The notes under the pieces are model-generated. The model was not told where the DNA came from, searched no databases, and worked only from the letters and a program-made list of their open reading frames with translations. Below, piece by piece: positions 32,812-42,900 of a stretch of 64,000 bases of DNA (position 1 is its first letter; every line of letters starts with the position of its first letter). The stretch is taken from positions 1 to 64,000 of the forward strand of contig JAUCBJ010006705.1 of NCBI GenBank assembly GCA_032718475.1, written 5' to 3'. The stretch comes from Nemertoderma westbladi (Eukaryota; Xenacoelomorpha; Nemertodermatida; Nemertodermatidae). The position numbers were made by a program, and so were the translations under genes.

Positions 32812-33971
32812 TGTTTGCGCTTTTGAAGACCTTTGACAGTTTAACCTGCCAAAATTAGAATGTCTTTTAGATGATAGATAGTCTTTAGCCTATGATGAGT
32901 ATTTAATACACTACATTAGCCGAAGCCAGTCTATGCGCAATCATTCACCCGTTGGATATACCCGGGAGACTGAGTTCGGAGCTTAATGATTGATGGTGTA
33001 AGCCTACTGTATTATTCGACTGATCGTAATATATAATCTCTGACAAATATTATTCACTTTCGGGAAATATCAACAGTTCCTTTAGGACGTGGTGCTCTAA
33101 ATATGTAAACAGAGTTATGACTTAAACTAGACACAACGAAAAGGCTATAGATTCACGTATATGGCGCATTCTTTAGGAGATGCTTTGTTATCAGTTACAC
33201 TCATACACAATGCTGCACAATACTGCACACTAATCTGCCGACCTTCACTAAATTTGGTCACGTATAAAGAGAGCAACAGACAATTTATGTTGGGCATATG
33301 AAATAGCATTAGATTCACTTCAAACCACTTAACATAGGTCGCAATCGTTTATCTGTAACCGGTCTCTCTAACCTTTAGTATATCAAGGCTTAACAGATAT
33401 CTGACTATTGATCAGTATTCCGATATAATATTTCATCAACAAATATAATGAATAACCGACAGCAAAAGCAGTAATATTAGTAATTTATGGATAGTGAGTG
33501 AGTAAGTAAGTAGCTCGTTAACAGATATACGTTCTATAATTAAGCCTACTAATGTAAGAGTAAAGACTGAAAACACGGAGGTGCCAAAAGCCGATGTTCT
33601 TAGGCTCTGGGCAAAAACATAACACTGAACTACTGAGTTCTGTATACACCTCCAACACAGAGACAAAAAACGCTCTGATTGGTCAACCGAACAACTAGAG
33701 AACAAAGAAACAAAGAAATGTCGACGTGGCAATATCAGCTGTTAGCCGTCGTCATGGTAGCGACACTGTTTTCAAGAGTATCTAGCTTATCGCGTCACGA
33801 GATTGCGGATTATGTCCTCTAAAGTACGAATACAGTGCAAATACAAAAGAAATGACTTTTATGTCCTCTAAAACACCAGTACAGCAAGGACACGGCCTTT
33901 TTATGCCTGGTAAACCAACTACAGAGTACTTTAAGGGAAAATAACCGGTTAATGACGCAAAAGCTTTTACA
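32812..33971 (-). repeat. 3' LTR of the Bel/Pao element
   Basis: 1160 bp. On the element strand it begins TGTAAAAGCTTTTGCG and ends GCGCAAACA. It holds a CCAATCAGAGCG box (near 33671-33682, reverse complement) also present in the older LTR at 7485-8348. Compared with the 5' LTR it carries a replaced patch, GCTTAACAGATAT in place of AAGGTGGGGTGT, just after 33386. A 98-codon frame without ATG inside it is not considered coding. Confidence 0.93.
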
Positions 33972-33981
33972 CCGCTCCCAG
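33972..33981 (-). other. Candidate polypurine tract next to the 3' LTR
   Basis: On the element strand GGGAGCGG abuts the TG that starts the 3' LTR. The position is right for plus-strand priming, but the tract is short and interrupted by one C. Confidence 0.4.
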
Positions 33982-34049
33982 AAAATGGGATTTAAGTCTA
34001 TAAAATACAACAAATCACAGTTTCTAAAATATAAAAATACTCTAAACAG

Positions 34050-36320
34050 TTAGTCTTTCTTACGCGGATGGCGTTTACGCAGTTTTTGGAGGCTAGTAAG
34101 AGTCCTTTTCTCTTTGGGGCGAGCCACTTTACTAGGAGGGCTGTAACTCCTGGGTGAAGGGTGCAATACAATTGCATCAGAAGGTTTCGGATTGCGATCG
34201 GTATATCCGCCGGTCGAGGTACCTGGTTGATCGATATCAACTTCCGTGGAGCGAGGTCTAACAGCCTTTAGGGCGCGCCTCAGGACAGCAGCTCCTACGG
34301 GTCCTTGACGGGTTGTCTGGGCAATGGCGGTAGGCGGACCGTGAGTGGTGAGAAACTTCCTTGGTTTAATAGTTCTTTCCAGCTCGCGTTCTCGGGCTCG
34401 ATATTCGTAGGGCCGTCGAGATACTTCCTGTAACTCCGGGTGCGAGTTGATAAATAAATCGCCATACTCAGGGTCTTGATGGATATAATTGATCAAATGG
34501 TATGAAGTAATATCGTTAGGATTGATGTTCCTAAGGTATCTTCTAACAAATTTAGTGGAAATACACTCACCAACACGCTTCATTAGCTCGTAACTCGGTA
34601 CGCGTGTTTTTTGTTCCACAGACGCTAATAAATAAGGATGGAACGCGTAAACTCCCTCGTAAGAGCGTCCAGGGTAGTATCGATGACGGGACTCACAATG
34701 TAAATCCGCGTTCGCTTCCCAAGCTCGAATGTAGCGCAGGGTAATCATTTCATCTACGCTCTCTAAATCGTGATTAAAGGGGCAATTATAACTGGCATGT
34801 CCTTTAAGTTGACAGTGGTGGCATTGAGTCATAAATTGGGGGCAGACTGCAAAAATATGAGAGTTATTAATTCTGCAATACGCACAATATATCTCCATCA
34901 TTGGTTGTTCGTGGAAGTAGGAACAGGGTACGTCTGAGTCCATAGGAGTGAAATGGTCTCTCGATGCGCATAATCGACAACGTTTTCGAGAAACATAGTT
35001 AGCGTGTCGATAATCGTATGCGGTGAGACATTGTGGACCTTGATACCACTCTAAGACGTAGTCGTTATCGCTGCTCCGGGGCGCTTTAGGTTGAATCGCT
35101 TCAGCTTCTAAGCATATTGGTTCGTCTTCCAATTGCATAGCTGAGGTAGATGCGGCTGTCTCCGCAAGCGGACCCACTGTCTGAACTTCGACGACAGAAT
35201 AACCCGTGGGTATTCGGGGTCTTTGTATAACAGATGAGTGCAAGTTCTGTATACAAACGTCCTGAAAAAGGGCAAATCCCGCGCTGTTTAGCTTCTCCGC
35301 CGCTGAGTCTCTCAGGCTGAGTTTGGTCAGAGCGCGGTCCTTGAACTGACTATCCACGTTACGGAACGGAGTCAGAAAGCGCCTGAAACATTCAAAGCGG
35401 ATGAATTTATTGTGTTCATCTAGCTTGGCGAGTTTGGTTCCAAGTATTAAGGGATGGGCGCGTATGGTACGACTGCACACATCGGCTAGCCAACCGGCAA
35501 GTGCTGCGTTTTCAAAGATCGTGTATATAGCTAAGGAGGGACGAAGTGGAACACTCATAAAGCTATACACGGCGCCAGGTGCGGTCAATGGTCCATCAAA
35601 GTATAAACGAGAATAATGATCTCCGTATACTTGTTGGTAATTTATAGGATTTCCAACCTTGAAATTCCATCCGTATTCTTGAAAGGCAAGATGTCCGATG
35701 GAGGTTCGTTGTACTTTGGTAATTCCGCTGGGTGTATTGGCATACATAGTGCGGATGAAACCTCGGCCTTCTGCCCAAGGAGCAATCAGCTGAGTATCAA
35801 CGAAGGGGTATGGAATGTTCTCCATATTCCGAAAGTCGTTCTGTAGGTCTCCATAAACAGCTGAGCCGATTTTAAGGATTCCTTCGTTAAACAGCATCTC
35901 GAGCACGGGTTGGGGTAACATCGATCCATCGATACCCATGGCCGGCTTGCGCTCGGTGTCGGTGACGTAACGCTGCGCGAGTTCAAATTGTCCATGTCGG
36001 AGTTTCTTTTGTGTCTCAGTAAGAGTTTCAAAAGAATAATCAATAACGTCGGAACACGCTCGAGTAAATACGTGGGTAGAACCAGCGAGTCCTCGTATGT
36101 GTATCATCCGCGTAGTTCCAAGTTCTCCAACCGGAACGCTACCTTCGTTATCGTAAGTGACAACTCCATACATCTCGATAACGTTAAGAGTTTCGTTCCA
36201 CTCTTTAGTGGCGTTTTCGAGTGTCATTCCCACAGGATGCCACAAGGTAGCACATTCGCTAGCATTAGGCAGGTCTTTATATTTTAAATATTGTGTGGTA
36301 TGTGTTTCCTCATCTCCATA
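34050..36320 (-). CDS. ORFY: conserved retrotransposon protein with three zinc clusters, function unknown
   Basis: The open frame runs directly on from the TGA closing ORFX (36321-36323) for 25 codons, a TTG codon and then an ATG at 36225-36227, so it could be read by stop-codon readthrough or by internal initiation. It gives about 731 aa counted from the TTG. Three Cys/His clusters are visible: C423-x2-C426-x4-H431-x9-C441; C454-x2-C457-x5-H463-x4-C468; and a classic zinc knuckle C475-x2-C478-x4-H483-x4-C488. These point to RNA or DNA binding. The first 300 residues are globular with blocks conserved in the copy at 9298-11230 (DNEGS, IHIRGLAGSTHVFTR, HLAFQEYGWNF, GPLTAPGAVYS). The C-terminal 100 are basic and Pro/Ser-rich. 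No signal peptide or membrane segment, so it does not look like an envelope protein. A capsid-like role is possible but unproven. Confidence 0.7.
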   Translation of the reverse strand, partial: YGDEETHTTQYLKYKDLPNASECATLWHPVGMTLENATKEWNETLNVIEMYGVVTYDNEGSVPVGELGTTRMIHIRGLAGSTHVFTRACSDVIDYSFETLTETQKKLRHGQFELAQRYVTDTERKPAMGIDGSMLPQPVLEMLFNEGILKIGSAVYGDLQNDFRNMENIPYPFVDTQLIAPWAEGRGFIRTMYANTPSGITKVQRTSIGHLAFQEYGWNFKVGNPINYQQVYGDHYSRLYFDGPLTAPGAVYSFMSVPLRPSLAIYTIFENAALAGWLADVCSRTIRAHPLILGTKLAKLDEHNKFIRFECFRRFLTPFRNVDSQFKDRALTKLSLRDSAAEKLNSAGFALFQDVCIQNLHSSVIQRPRIPTGYSVVEVQTVGPLAETAASTSAMQLEDEPICLEAEAIQPKAPRSSDNDYVLEWYQGPQCLTAYDYRHANYVSRKRCRLCASRDHFTPMDSDVPCSYFHEQPMMEIYCAYCRINNSHIFAVCPQFMTQCHHCQLKGHASYNCPFNHDLESVDEMITLRYIRAWEANADLHCESRHRYYPGRSYEGVYAFHPYLLASVEQKTRVPSYELMKRVGECISTKFVRRYLRNINPNDITSYHLINYIHQDPEYGDLFINSHPELQEVSRRPYEYRARERELERTIKPRKFLTTHGPPTAIAQTTRQGPVGAAVLRRALKAVRPRSTEVDIDQPGTSTGGYTDRNPKPSDAIVLHPSPRSYSPPSKVARPKEKRTLTSLQKLRKRHPRKKD

Positions 36321-38303
36321 TCATTGTATTCTTTCCTCCTCGAATAACACATCAAGATTCCAGTGCACTAAACGAGTTTTGATGAATCCATCAAGATTAT
36401 ATGGAGGTATTGTTTCTTTCTCTATTCTGGAAACATTATATGGTTTTCGAAACGAGTTTACTTTAACTAACTGATCCAGATGTTTCTGCAGTTGTTCGAG
36501 TTCGACAAGATCGAGAGGATTTATTAACGGTAGAAACTTCAGACTATGTGTAGGATCTTCCGGTTTTACCATGTAATATTGTTTGAGATTGACGTAATAA
36601 GGGTGATCTTTGATACCATAAAACGAGTCCGGTAAAGGTCTAGCGCGTATGTTTACATCGTGTACCATGCGACGGACAAGATCTGCTCTATTGTCCGGAG
36701 GTTCAACGAGCATACCATCGACACGAGCGGGTTTGATGGGCGGACGCTGCAACAGAGGAGCGTCGGCGATAAGATCGCGAGATCTTAGGTTGATATCAAC
36801 CGGTTGGGGTTGTGCCGTCGCAAAAAGTTTGTCTCCGAAATGGGGAACCATCGAGGGATGAAGAATGGTTTTAGAGTAGAGATCCGTCATAAGGATTTGC
36901 GCTTCGGGTTGAGCTAAAGCCGCTTCTTCTCTCTCATCCAGTTCTATATGTCTCTCCTCGAGCTGATTCTCCTCCGCTTGTTGTTGTAGACACTCATCTA
37001 GAAACTCTTGTAAAGAGTAGGTTCGTCCACGTTCGATGTCCTCCTCGAGATTTTGTATTTCTCTATCGAACTGGGGTAAAGCTAATTCCTTCACCGCTTG
37101 GACTTGTTGCTGCAATTTACGCTTCTCCAAACAATCGTACGTTCCCTTTCCGATTTTCTGCCGAATAGTGTCTAATGCGTTTCGTACGACGCTCTCTTCG
37201 ACTTCCGTAGCGGGTTGGATAGAGGTGAAGCCGGGACGGTTGTATGGGTTAAACGGTGATATTAGATGACCACGTCCCAATCCAGCTAGGTAGGGTTGAC
37301 GAATGTCTTGCGAGCCTACTACCGGAGTGCCACCGATCAACTGTTCGGGTAACACTAGATCTTTGAACAGTGAGTACAGTTCGGGAGGATCCGTGATACT
37401 ATTAGGGTCAAGAGTTTGAGGTCTGACTGAGGAATGCGGAGGTCTGACCGAGTATTCCGGAACTCTGATCATCGGTTTGTTCAAGGATCGCTTGAGTCGA
37501 GCGACCGCAGGGGACACGTCGAACAGGTTTCGCTCGAAACTCCCGTAAGTATATCGTGTAAAACTGTGTTTAGCGCAACGTCTCCGCGGATGTTTATGTC
37601 TTTCCGTTTGCTGATTGGGTCTAGGGCATTCGTCACAGTAATACCAAAGACGCATGTCCTGCAGAGGAAACGCGGGTGATCGTTCTCCAGTTTTACAATA
37701 TTCCTCCATCTGTTCGAAGCTATCTGGGACAACAGGTAGCGGTCGATCGGCGGTAAGATACATCATAGTAAAATAGAGTCGTTTGAGTTCTATCATAGGA
37801 TCATGATGTATACCTTGAGGATATCGAGTTTCGAGATTTTGTTGACTGGCAATATTGAGGTATGTTTCTCTCAAGAATTCCAGATAATCGTTGAAGTCGT
37901 TGCGTTTATCCGGCTCTTCAATATCTTCTCTTTCGAGTCGGTTTCGAATAGAGTTCTCGTGTTCTATTCTTGGCTTATCGTTCCGATTCCGTTGGGTATG
38001 ATATTTAAATAAAACCATTTCCCTTTCGGTATCCACATCGTCCGTATCGTGTAAATCGATAGGGTGGCCGGTAGTTAAGAAGTCCATATACGTACCATTA
38101 CGATGCGTATAGCGAGCGGTGAACTTTCTATAGTCCAATTCACGCGTAAGTTGCTCCGGGGACATCGACGATTCGATATAACGACCATCATCCTCCGTAG
38201 TAGTTGGACCAGCGTCGCCGCGTATCAAGCTATCGACAAACGCTTGTAAAGGTAGAGTATATCGCTCCCTGATGCCAAGATCATCTTCTATCAACTCAGT
38301 CAT
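36321..38303 (-). CDS. ORFX: conserved retrotransposon protein of unknown function
   Basis: ATG start, 660 codons, closed by TGA at 36321-36323. The N-terminal 200 residues are acidic and charged. A Cys/His group (C223, C226, C243, H246, with His between) may bind zinc. A long Gln/Glu/Leu-rich stretch around residues 380-470 looks like a coiled coil. The C-terminal 130 residues (FYGIKDHPYYVNLKQYY ... LVHWNLDVLFEEERIQ) are conserved in the decayed copy at about 8900-9290. No membrane segment or known domain is recognised. It lies 1.6 kb downstream of pol, where an env gene would sit in a retrovirus-like element, so a spliced mRNA is likely needed. It shares its frame with ORFY, so a joined product of about 1400 aa is possible. 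Confidence 0.7.
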   Translation of the reverse strand: MTELIEDDLGIRERYTLPLQAFVDSLIRGDAGPTTTEDDGRYIESSMSPEQLTRELDYRKFTARYTHRNGTYMDFLTTGHPIDLHDTDDVDTEREMVLFKYHTQRNRNDKPRIEHENSIRNRLEREDIEEPDKRNDFNDYLEFLRETYLNIASQQNLETRYPQGIHHDPMIELKRLYFTMMYLTADRPLPVVPDSFEQMEEYCKTGERSPAFPLQDMRLWYYCDECPRPNQQTERHKHPRRRCAKHSFTRYTYGSFERNLFDVSPAVARLKRSLNKPMIRVPEYSVRPPHSSVRPQTLDPNSITDPPELYSLFKDLVLPEQLIGGTPVVGSQDIRQPYLAGLGRGHLISPFNPYNRPGFTSIQPATEVEESVVRNALDTIRQKIGKGTYDCLEKRKLQQQVQAVKELALPQFDREIQNLEEDIERGRTYSLQEFLDECLQQQAEENQLEERHIELDEREEAALAQPEAQILMTDLYSKTILHPSMVPHFGDKLFATAQPQPVDINLRSRDLIADAPLLQRPPIKPARVDGMLVEPPDNRADLVRRMVHDVNIRARPLPDSFYGIKDHPYYVNLKQYYMVKPEDPTHSLKFLPLINPLDLVELEQLQKHLDQLVKVNSFRKPYNVSRIEKETIPPYNLDGFIKTRLVHWNLDVLFEEERIQ

Positions 38304-39948
38304 ATCTGCTATGAGTTTATCAATATTATAATGAGTCTATATATATTAGGCTAGCGGGCGTCGCTGCCTACCCCTCTTTTGCCCCCGGACAGTGTAAGAT
38401 CCTCAGCCCCGATGTACCGTCGTCGCTGTGCTTTCGTCAACGATGTAGCTACACAACGACAACGATAACCGGCACAAGTCACTTAACTGTCCGTCCCAAA
38501 GGCTTAGATGTACTGCAGGTTCTTCTTGGAGAGTTAGGGTTACTTTCACAATTGCGACTCGCTACTGTAAACACACCTTAGTAGTAACATTCACCTACAA
38601 ACGCACAAATTCAACACAACTGCAACAAACTGCACACATTCGTGCCATTTGTCCGTTAGTCAGTGCCTTCCAGAATGTCACTGTATTTATTATGTATCCT
38701 TGGATACTAGCAGTGCGCTATTTATTCCCTATGCTATTCAATGGGGCATGCTTTCTATTGTTCTTTTAACTCACTTCTAATTCTAGCGTGGTAGTTGCCA
38801 TGGTGACATTATGGAAAGCTAGCGGTAGAATTAGGGTAATTCTCATGCATACAGATCTGGGATGCTATTTAATAGTAATTCTTTAATGGTCAATATCCCC
38901 TTTATACATGATTCTATGAATTTTATCGGCTATTGACTATGCATTGGAGATTCTCGCACACAAATACACTTAATAAAGTGAATCTCCGCTCCCATGATCT
39001 ATTAATTAATGGAATTTTGGGAATGTTATAAATTGTACAAAATGACAATTTATTAAATTCATTGAAATATATGAATTTAAATTTATTCCCGTAAATTTTA
39101 TTATTTGATGTTAAAATTGACACAATTTGATTCCAGAGCAGGTCTGGGGACATAGGATCCTTAATTCTAGGAATTTTGTCCTTTTAAGAATATCGGTAAG
39201 TGCTACGATATCTTAATCGACTAGAATTTTAAAGGACCTGATATTTGACAGATTTTTGTAAATATTAATAATTAATATTTAGGATGGGCACCAGTTTATT
39301 CCAGAACTTCTCTGGGGACGTTAACCACTGATTCTAGAAATTTGTCTTTCAAGTATATCGGTGGGTGCCACGATATCTTAATCGACTAGAATTACAGATG
39401 GTCAAAGGGTTTAACAGATTTATTTGCGTTATACGCTACTGTTAAAGAGACATCACGCTACTATATGTATTACTTAATATACGGTATGAGAGCAATATCG
39501 CACGAAGCAATGTCAGTGTGAAGAGGCAAGTCGTTTCCAAGGTCTACCCAGAGCTTGGTTTAGCCGAGACACGAGGATCTGAACTTTGCATTCCTAATAC
39601 TCTGCCTACCAATAATGCTTGAATATAGTAGTGGCTTTATTGTACTTTAATAAGTACGAAGATTTCATCTTACTGTAGTCACGTATTTATAATATGATAC
39701 GGACAGTAAGGAAAGAGAAAAATAATTATTTCTCGCCATCACACTAAATATATATTATAAGTAATTACGTACGTAATAAACACTAATATATTGCACTAAT
39801 CCACTAAATGATCACTAAAATAACATGTTACTAAATAAAATTAAATAAAACGATTAAAATAAAATTACATAATAATACATACATAAATATAAAAATAAAA
39901 CAAATACAAATATAAAGTAATATGGTCACACACCCACTCCAGCCGTTG
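38304..39948. other. Spacer between pol and ORFX with a diverged duplication
   Basis: No coding signal. A segment of about 110 bp containing TCTGGGGAC, GATTCTAG-like and CACGATATCTTAATCGACTAG blocks occurs twice (about 39130-39240 and 39300-39395), diverged. AT-rich toward the pol side (39640-39940). A splice acceptor for ORFX mRNA would be expected here but none could be singled out. Confidence 0.5.
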
Positions 39949-42900
39949 TTAAGTTGGGGAGTCCCTAGATGTTTGTTGGATTAGGGAGGTGGTCGTGGGA
40001 AGAGTATCTTGTCTCCCATAGTTTCCGGAGAGTTCTCTGTCTCTTTCCAGTAAACATAAACGTCCCACCGGGCGATTGAGCTGCTGCGTCTCGAAGACAA
40101 TTCCCGGTTTCTTGAAGTTACGTCGCATGACGACGAGTTCTACCGATCGCACCAAACCGTCATCCGAGATATGCGTCTCGATTATACGACCTGTCTGCCA
40201 CCTCTTACGTGGAAGATCCACATCCACAATAAGAACCATGTCTCCAGCGCTAACGTTTTCTTGCTGCGCAAACCACTTAGTTCGAAGTTGTAGCGTGGGC
40301 AGATAATGTTTTTCGAAATGGTCAGCGAAACGACGGGATAACAACTGCATGAGTTGCCAAGTTTGTCGGCAGTATTCGTCTCCGTCTGTGATTTCCGATT
40401 GTGGGAGCATGGCTACAGGTTTCTTCAGTAGGAAGTGCGCGGGTGTTAGCGCTTCCAGGGAATCGGGACTCGATGAGACTGGCATAAGCGGTCTCTCGTT
40501 GAGATAGGCGGCGATTTCTTCCATTAACGTCCGCAAAAGTTCGTCGGTGAGATAAGCGCGGCAAGGCACTATAAAATGAAATGCTGTCTTCATGCTTCTT
40601 ATTAATCTCTCCCAACTTCCTCCCCACCAAGGGGCGTCGGCGGCGTTGAAGGTCCAACTAGACGCTGTTACTCGTAGTTGGTCGTCCACCTGTCTTTGGT
40701 TCCAATCTTTGACGTAAGCTTTGATTTCATTGTTGGCACCAATGAAGTTTGTTCCCTTATCAGATCTCATCGTGTTACTAGTGCCAAAGCGAGCGATCTG
40801 TCGTCGTAAGCTTAATAGAAAGCTGTTGGTAGATAAATCGTTCACCATATCGAGATGGATGGCTCTACAAGTCATACAAACAAAGATTACACACCATCTC
40901 TTGACTATAGTTCTAGCACGATATACTTCAATAGGGCCAAATAAATACACGCCGGTATTAGTAAAGGGTGGTTCATAAAAGCTTACTCGTTCCCTAGGTA
41001 ATTCTGCCTCTCGCTGTGTTAAAGGCCTACTGAATGCTTTCCTACAGGGTATACAGTTCCTAAGAACTTGGTTCAGAGCTCTACGAGGTTTATAAAAATA
41101 ATAGCGAGTTCGAATTTCGCTAAGAACTCGTTCTCTACCAGCATGATAAAGTTTGCTGTGAACATCTACAATCATCTTGACTTGTATTTCAAGATTTCTA
41201 ATGAGTATGGGGAACTTAGTATCAAAGGATAATGGGGCGTTCGTTAATCTTCCTCCAACACGTATCAACCCATCTATCATTGTGCTAGAGAAACGATCCC
41301 TTAAGCGCATCTGTGGATTTCTCAACAACAGGAAATACTTATCGGAATCTTCATAGCATTGTAAAAGTCTCAGCATCTGTTTGTTGGTTTCATCATGCTC
41401 CTGATAACTGATCTTCTCCTTTAGAAACTTGTCGGGTAACTTATATTTGGGATTGTCTTTAATAACATGCATCTGCACTGATGTGATTGGAGCGGTATCA
41501 CCCTTTGTTTTCATCCCAGAGTAGTGACGGTGAAAACATCTCTTTAAATATGTAACGGCCTTACAGAGCCGATTCCAAGAACTATAGTGATGTATCGCTC
41601 TCTGCAGAAGAGGTGAGAGTCCTTGCGAGATGTCAGGTATGCCAGATTTCCAATCCTTATCACGGATTTCCACAACGAGTTTATTTGTGGCTGTGGGTTT
41701 CTGATCCAAAGCTTCGTCTCCGGAAGTATGTAGCACAGACAGATCTACTGTGGGTTTGAATAACTTCGATTTACTCGCCTGAGTTTTAGGTTTGACTTTC
41801 TCCGCTCCCTTGGCCTGTCTAATTTCTGCTGTAGTAAGATGAGGAGGCCATTCTTCTTCTTCTTTGTAGAGGAAGTCGGGTCCACCTAACCAGTCTGGAG
41901 TATCTACCAGTTCTTGTGGAGTTGCTCCCCTGGAAGCGATGTCCGCTGGATTAATCGTTCCTGGGCAATGTCTCCATTGATCCATCGTCGTGCGACTGAG
42001 TATAATAGCTACTCTGTTGGTAACGAAGACGCTGAACTGACAGACTTCATTGGTTATATACTCCAACACGAGTAAAGCGTCGGTCCAATAGACAGTTTTC
42101 TCCAGGGGATAGTCGATCTGTTCTGTTACATTCTGGCCGATGGCTGTAGCGTATAGAGCCGCTTTTAACTCCGCTCGAGGAACTTTCAACTTGTTGTTTA
42201 TTAATGCCTTAGAGGTAACCAAGGCGACTTTAATTCCGTCCGGAGTTTCCACCCTTAGGTAGGCTACTATACCTATTCCCATATCGCTGGCGTCTCCAAA
42301 CACATGGAGTTGATATGAATACGTAGGGAGAACATGACCAAAATAGGAACGGGAAATTATGAAGTTTTCGATGGCTGGTAGAGAATCTTCCCATTTCATC
42401 CATTTCTTTAATAATTCTCCCTTAAGTGGATCGTCCCATGAGTGGTTTTCAAGCCACATTTGTTGTACTAAACTCCGAGCAATCAATATAACTGGGCTAA
42501 TAAATCCCAATGGATCGAAATAAGTGCTCAGGATACTTAAACAAATCCGTTTAGTCCGAACTGGATTATCTCGCTGTTTTAGTTGGAAAAACAGGATATC
42601 TCTTTCTGTGTCCCATTTCAAACCAAGGGTCTTAGTTTCTGGGAGATCATCCTTTATTAGATCTAGGTCTTTTGTTCCTCGATCTTCTACCGGGATCGAC
42701 TCCAGAAACTCACGGGAGTTGCTGGTGAATTTAGTTAATCGAAATCCACCTTTCTTTAAGCATTCTACCGTTCCTTTAGCGACCTCAATGGCTTCTTCGA
42801 CTGATGGAAGGGACTTCAGATTATCGTCCATGTAGATGTCTCGTTTGATATTGTCGATCACTTCTTTAGAGAAGGCGTCTCGGTTGTCATCTGCAGTGGT

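Noticed and set aside
33436-33732. 98-codon frame inside the 3' LTR, repeated at 50944-51240
   Set aside because: No ATG start, lies in LTR regulatory sequence, and is not kept open in the older LTR copy.
34050-38303. ORFX/ORFY as a retroviral envelope gene
   Set aside because: The position fits, but no signal peptide, transmembrane segment or furin-like site is visible, and ORFY carries nucleic-acid-binding zinc clusters.
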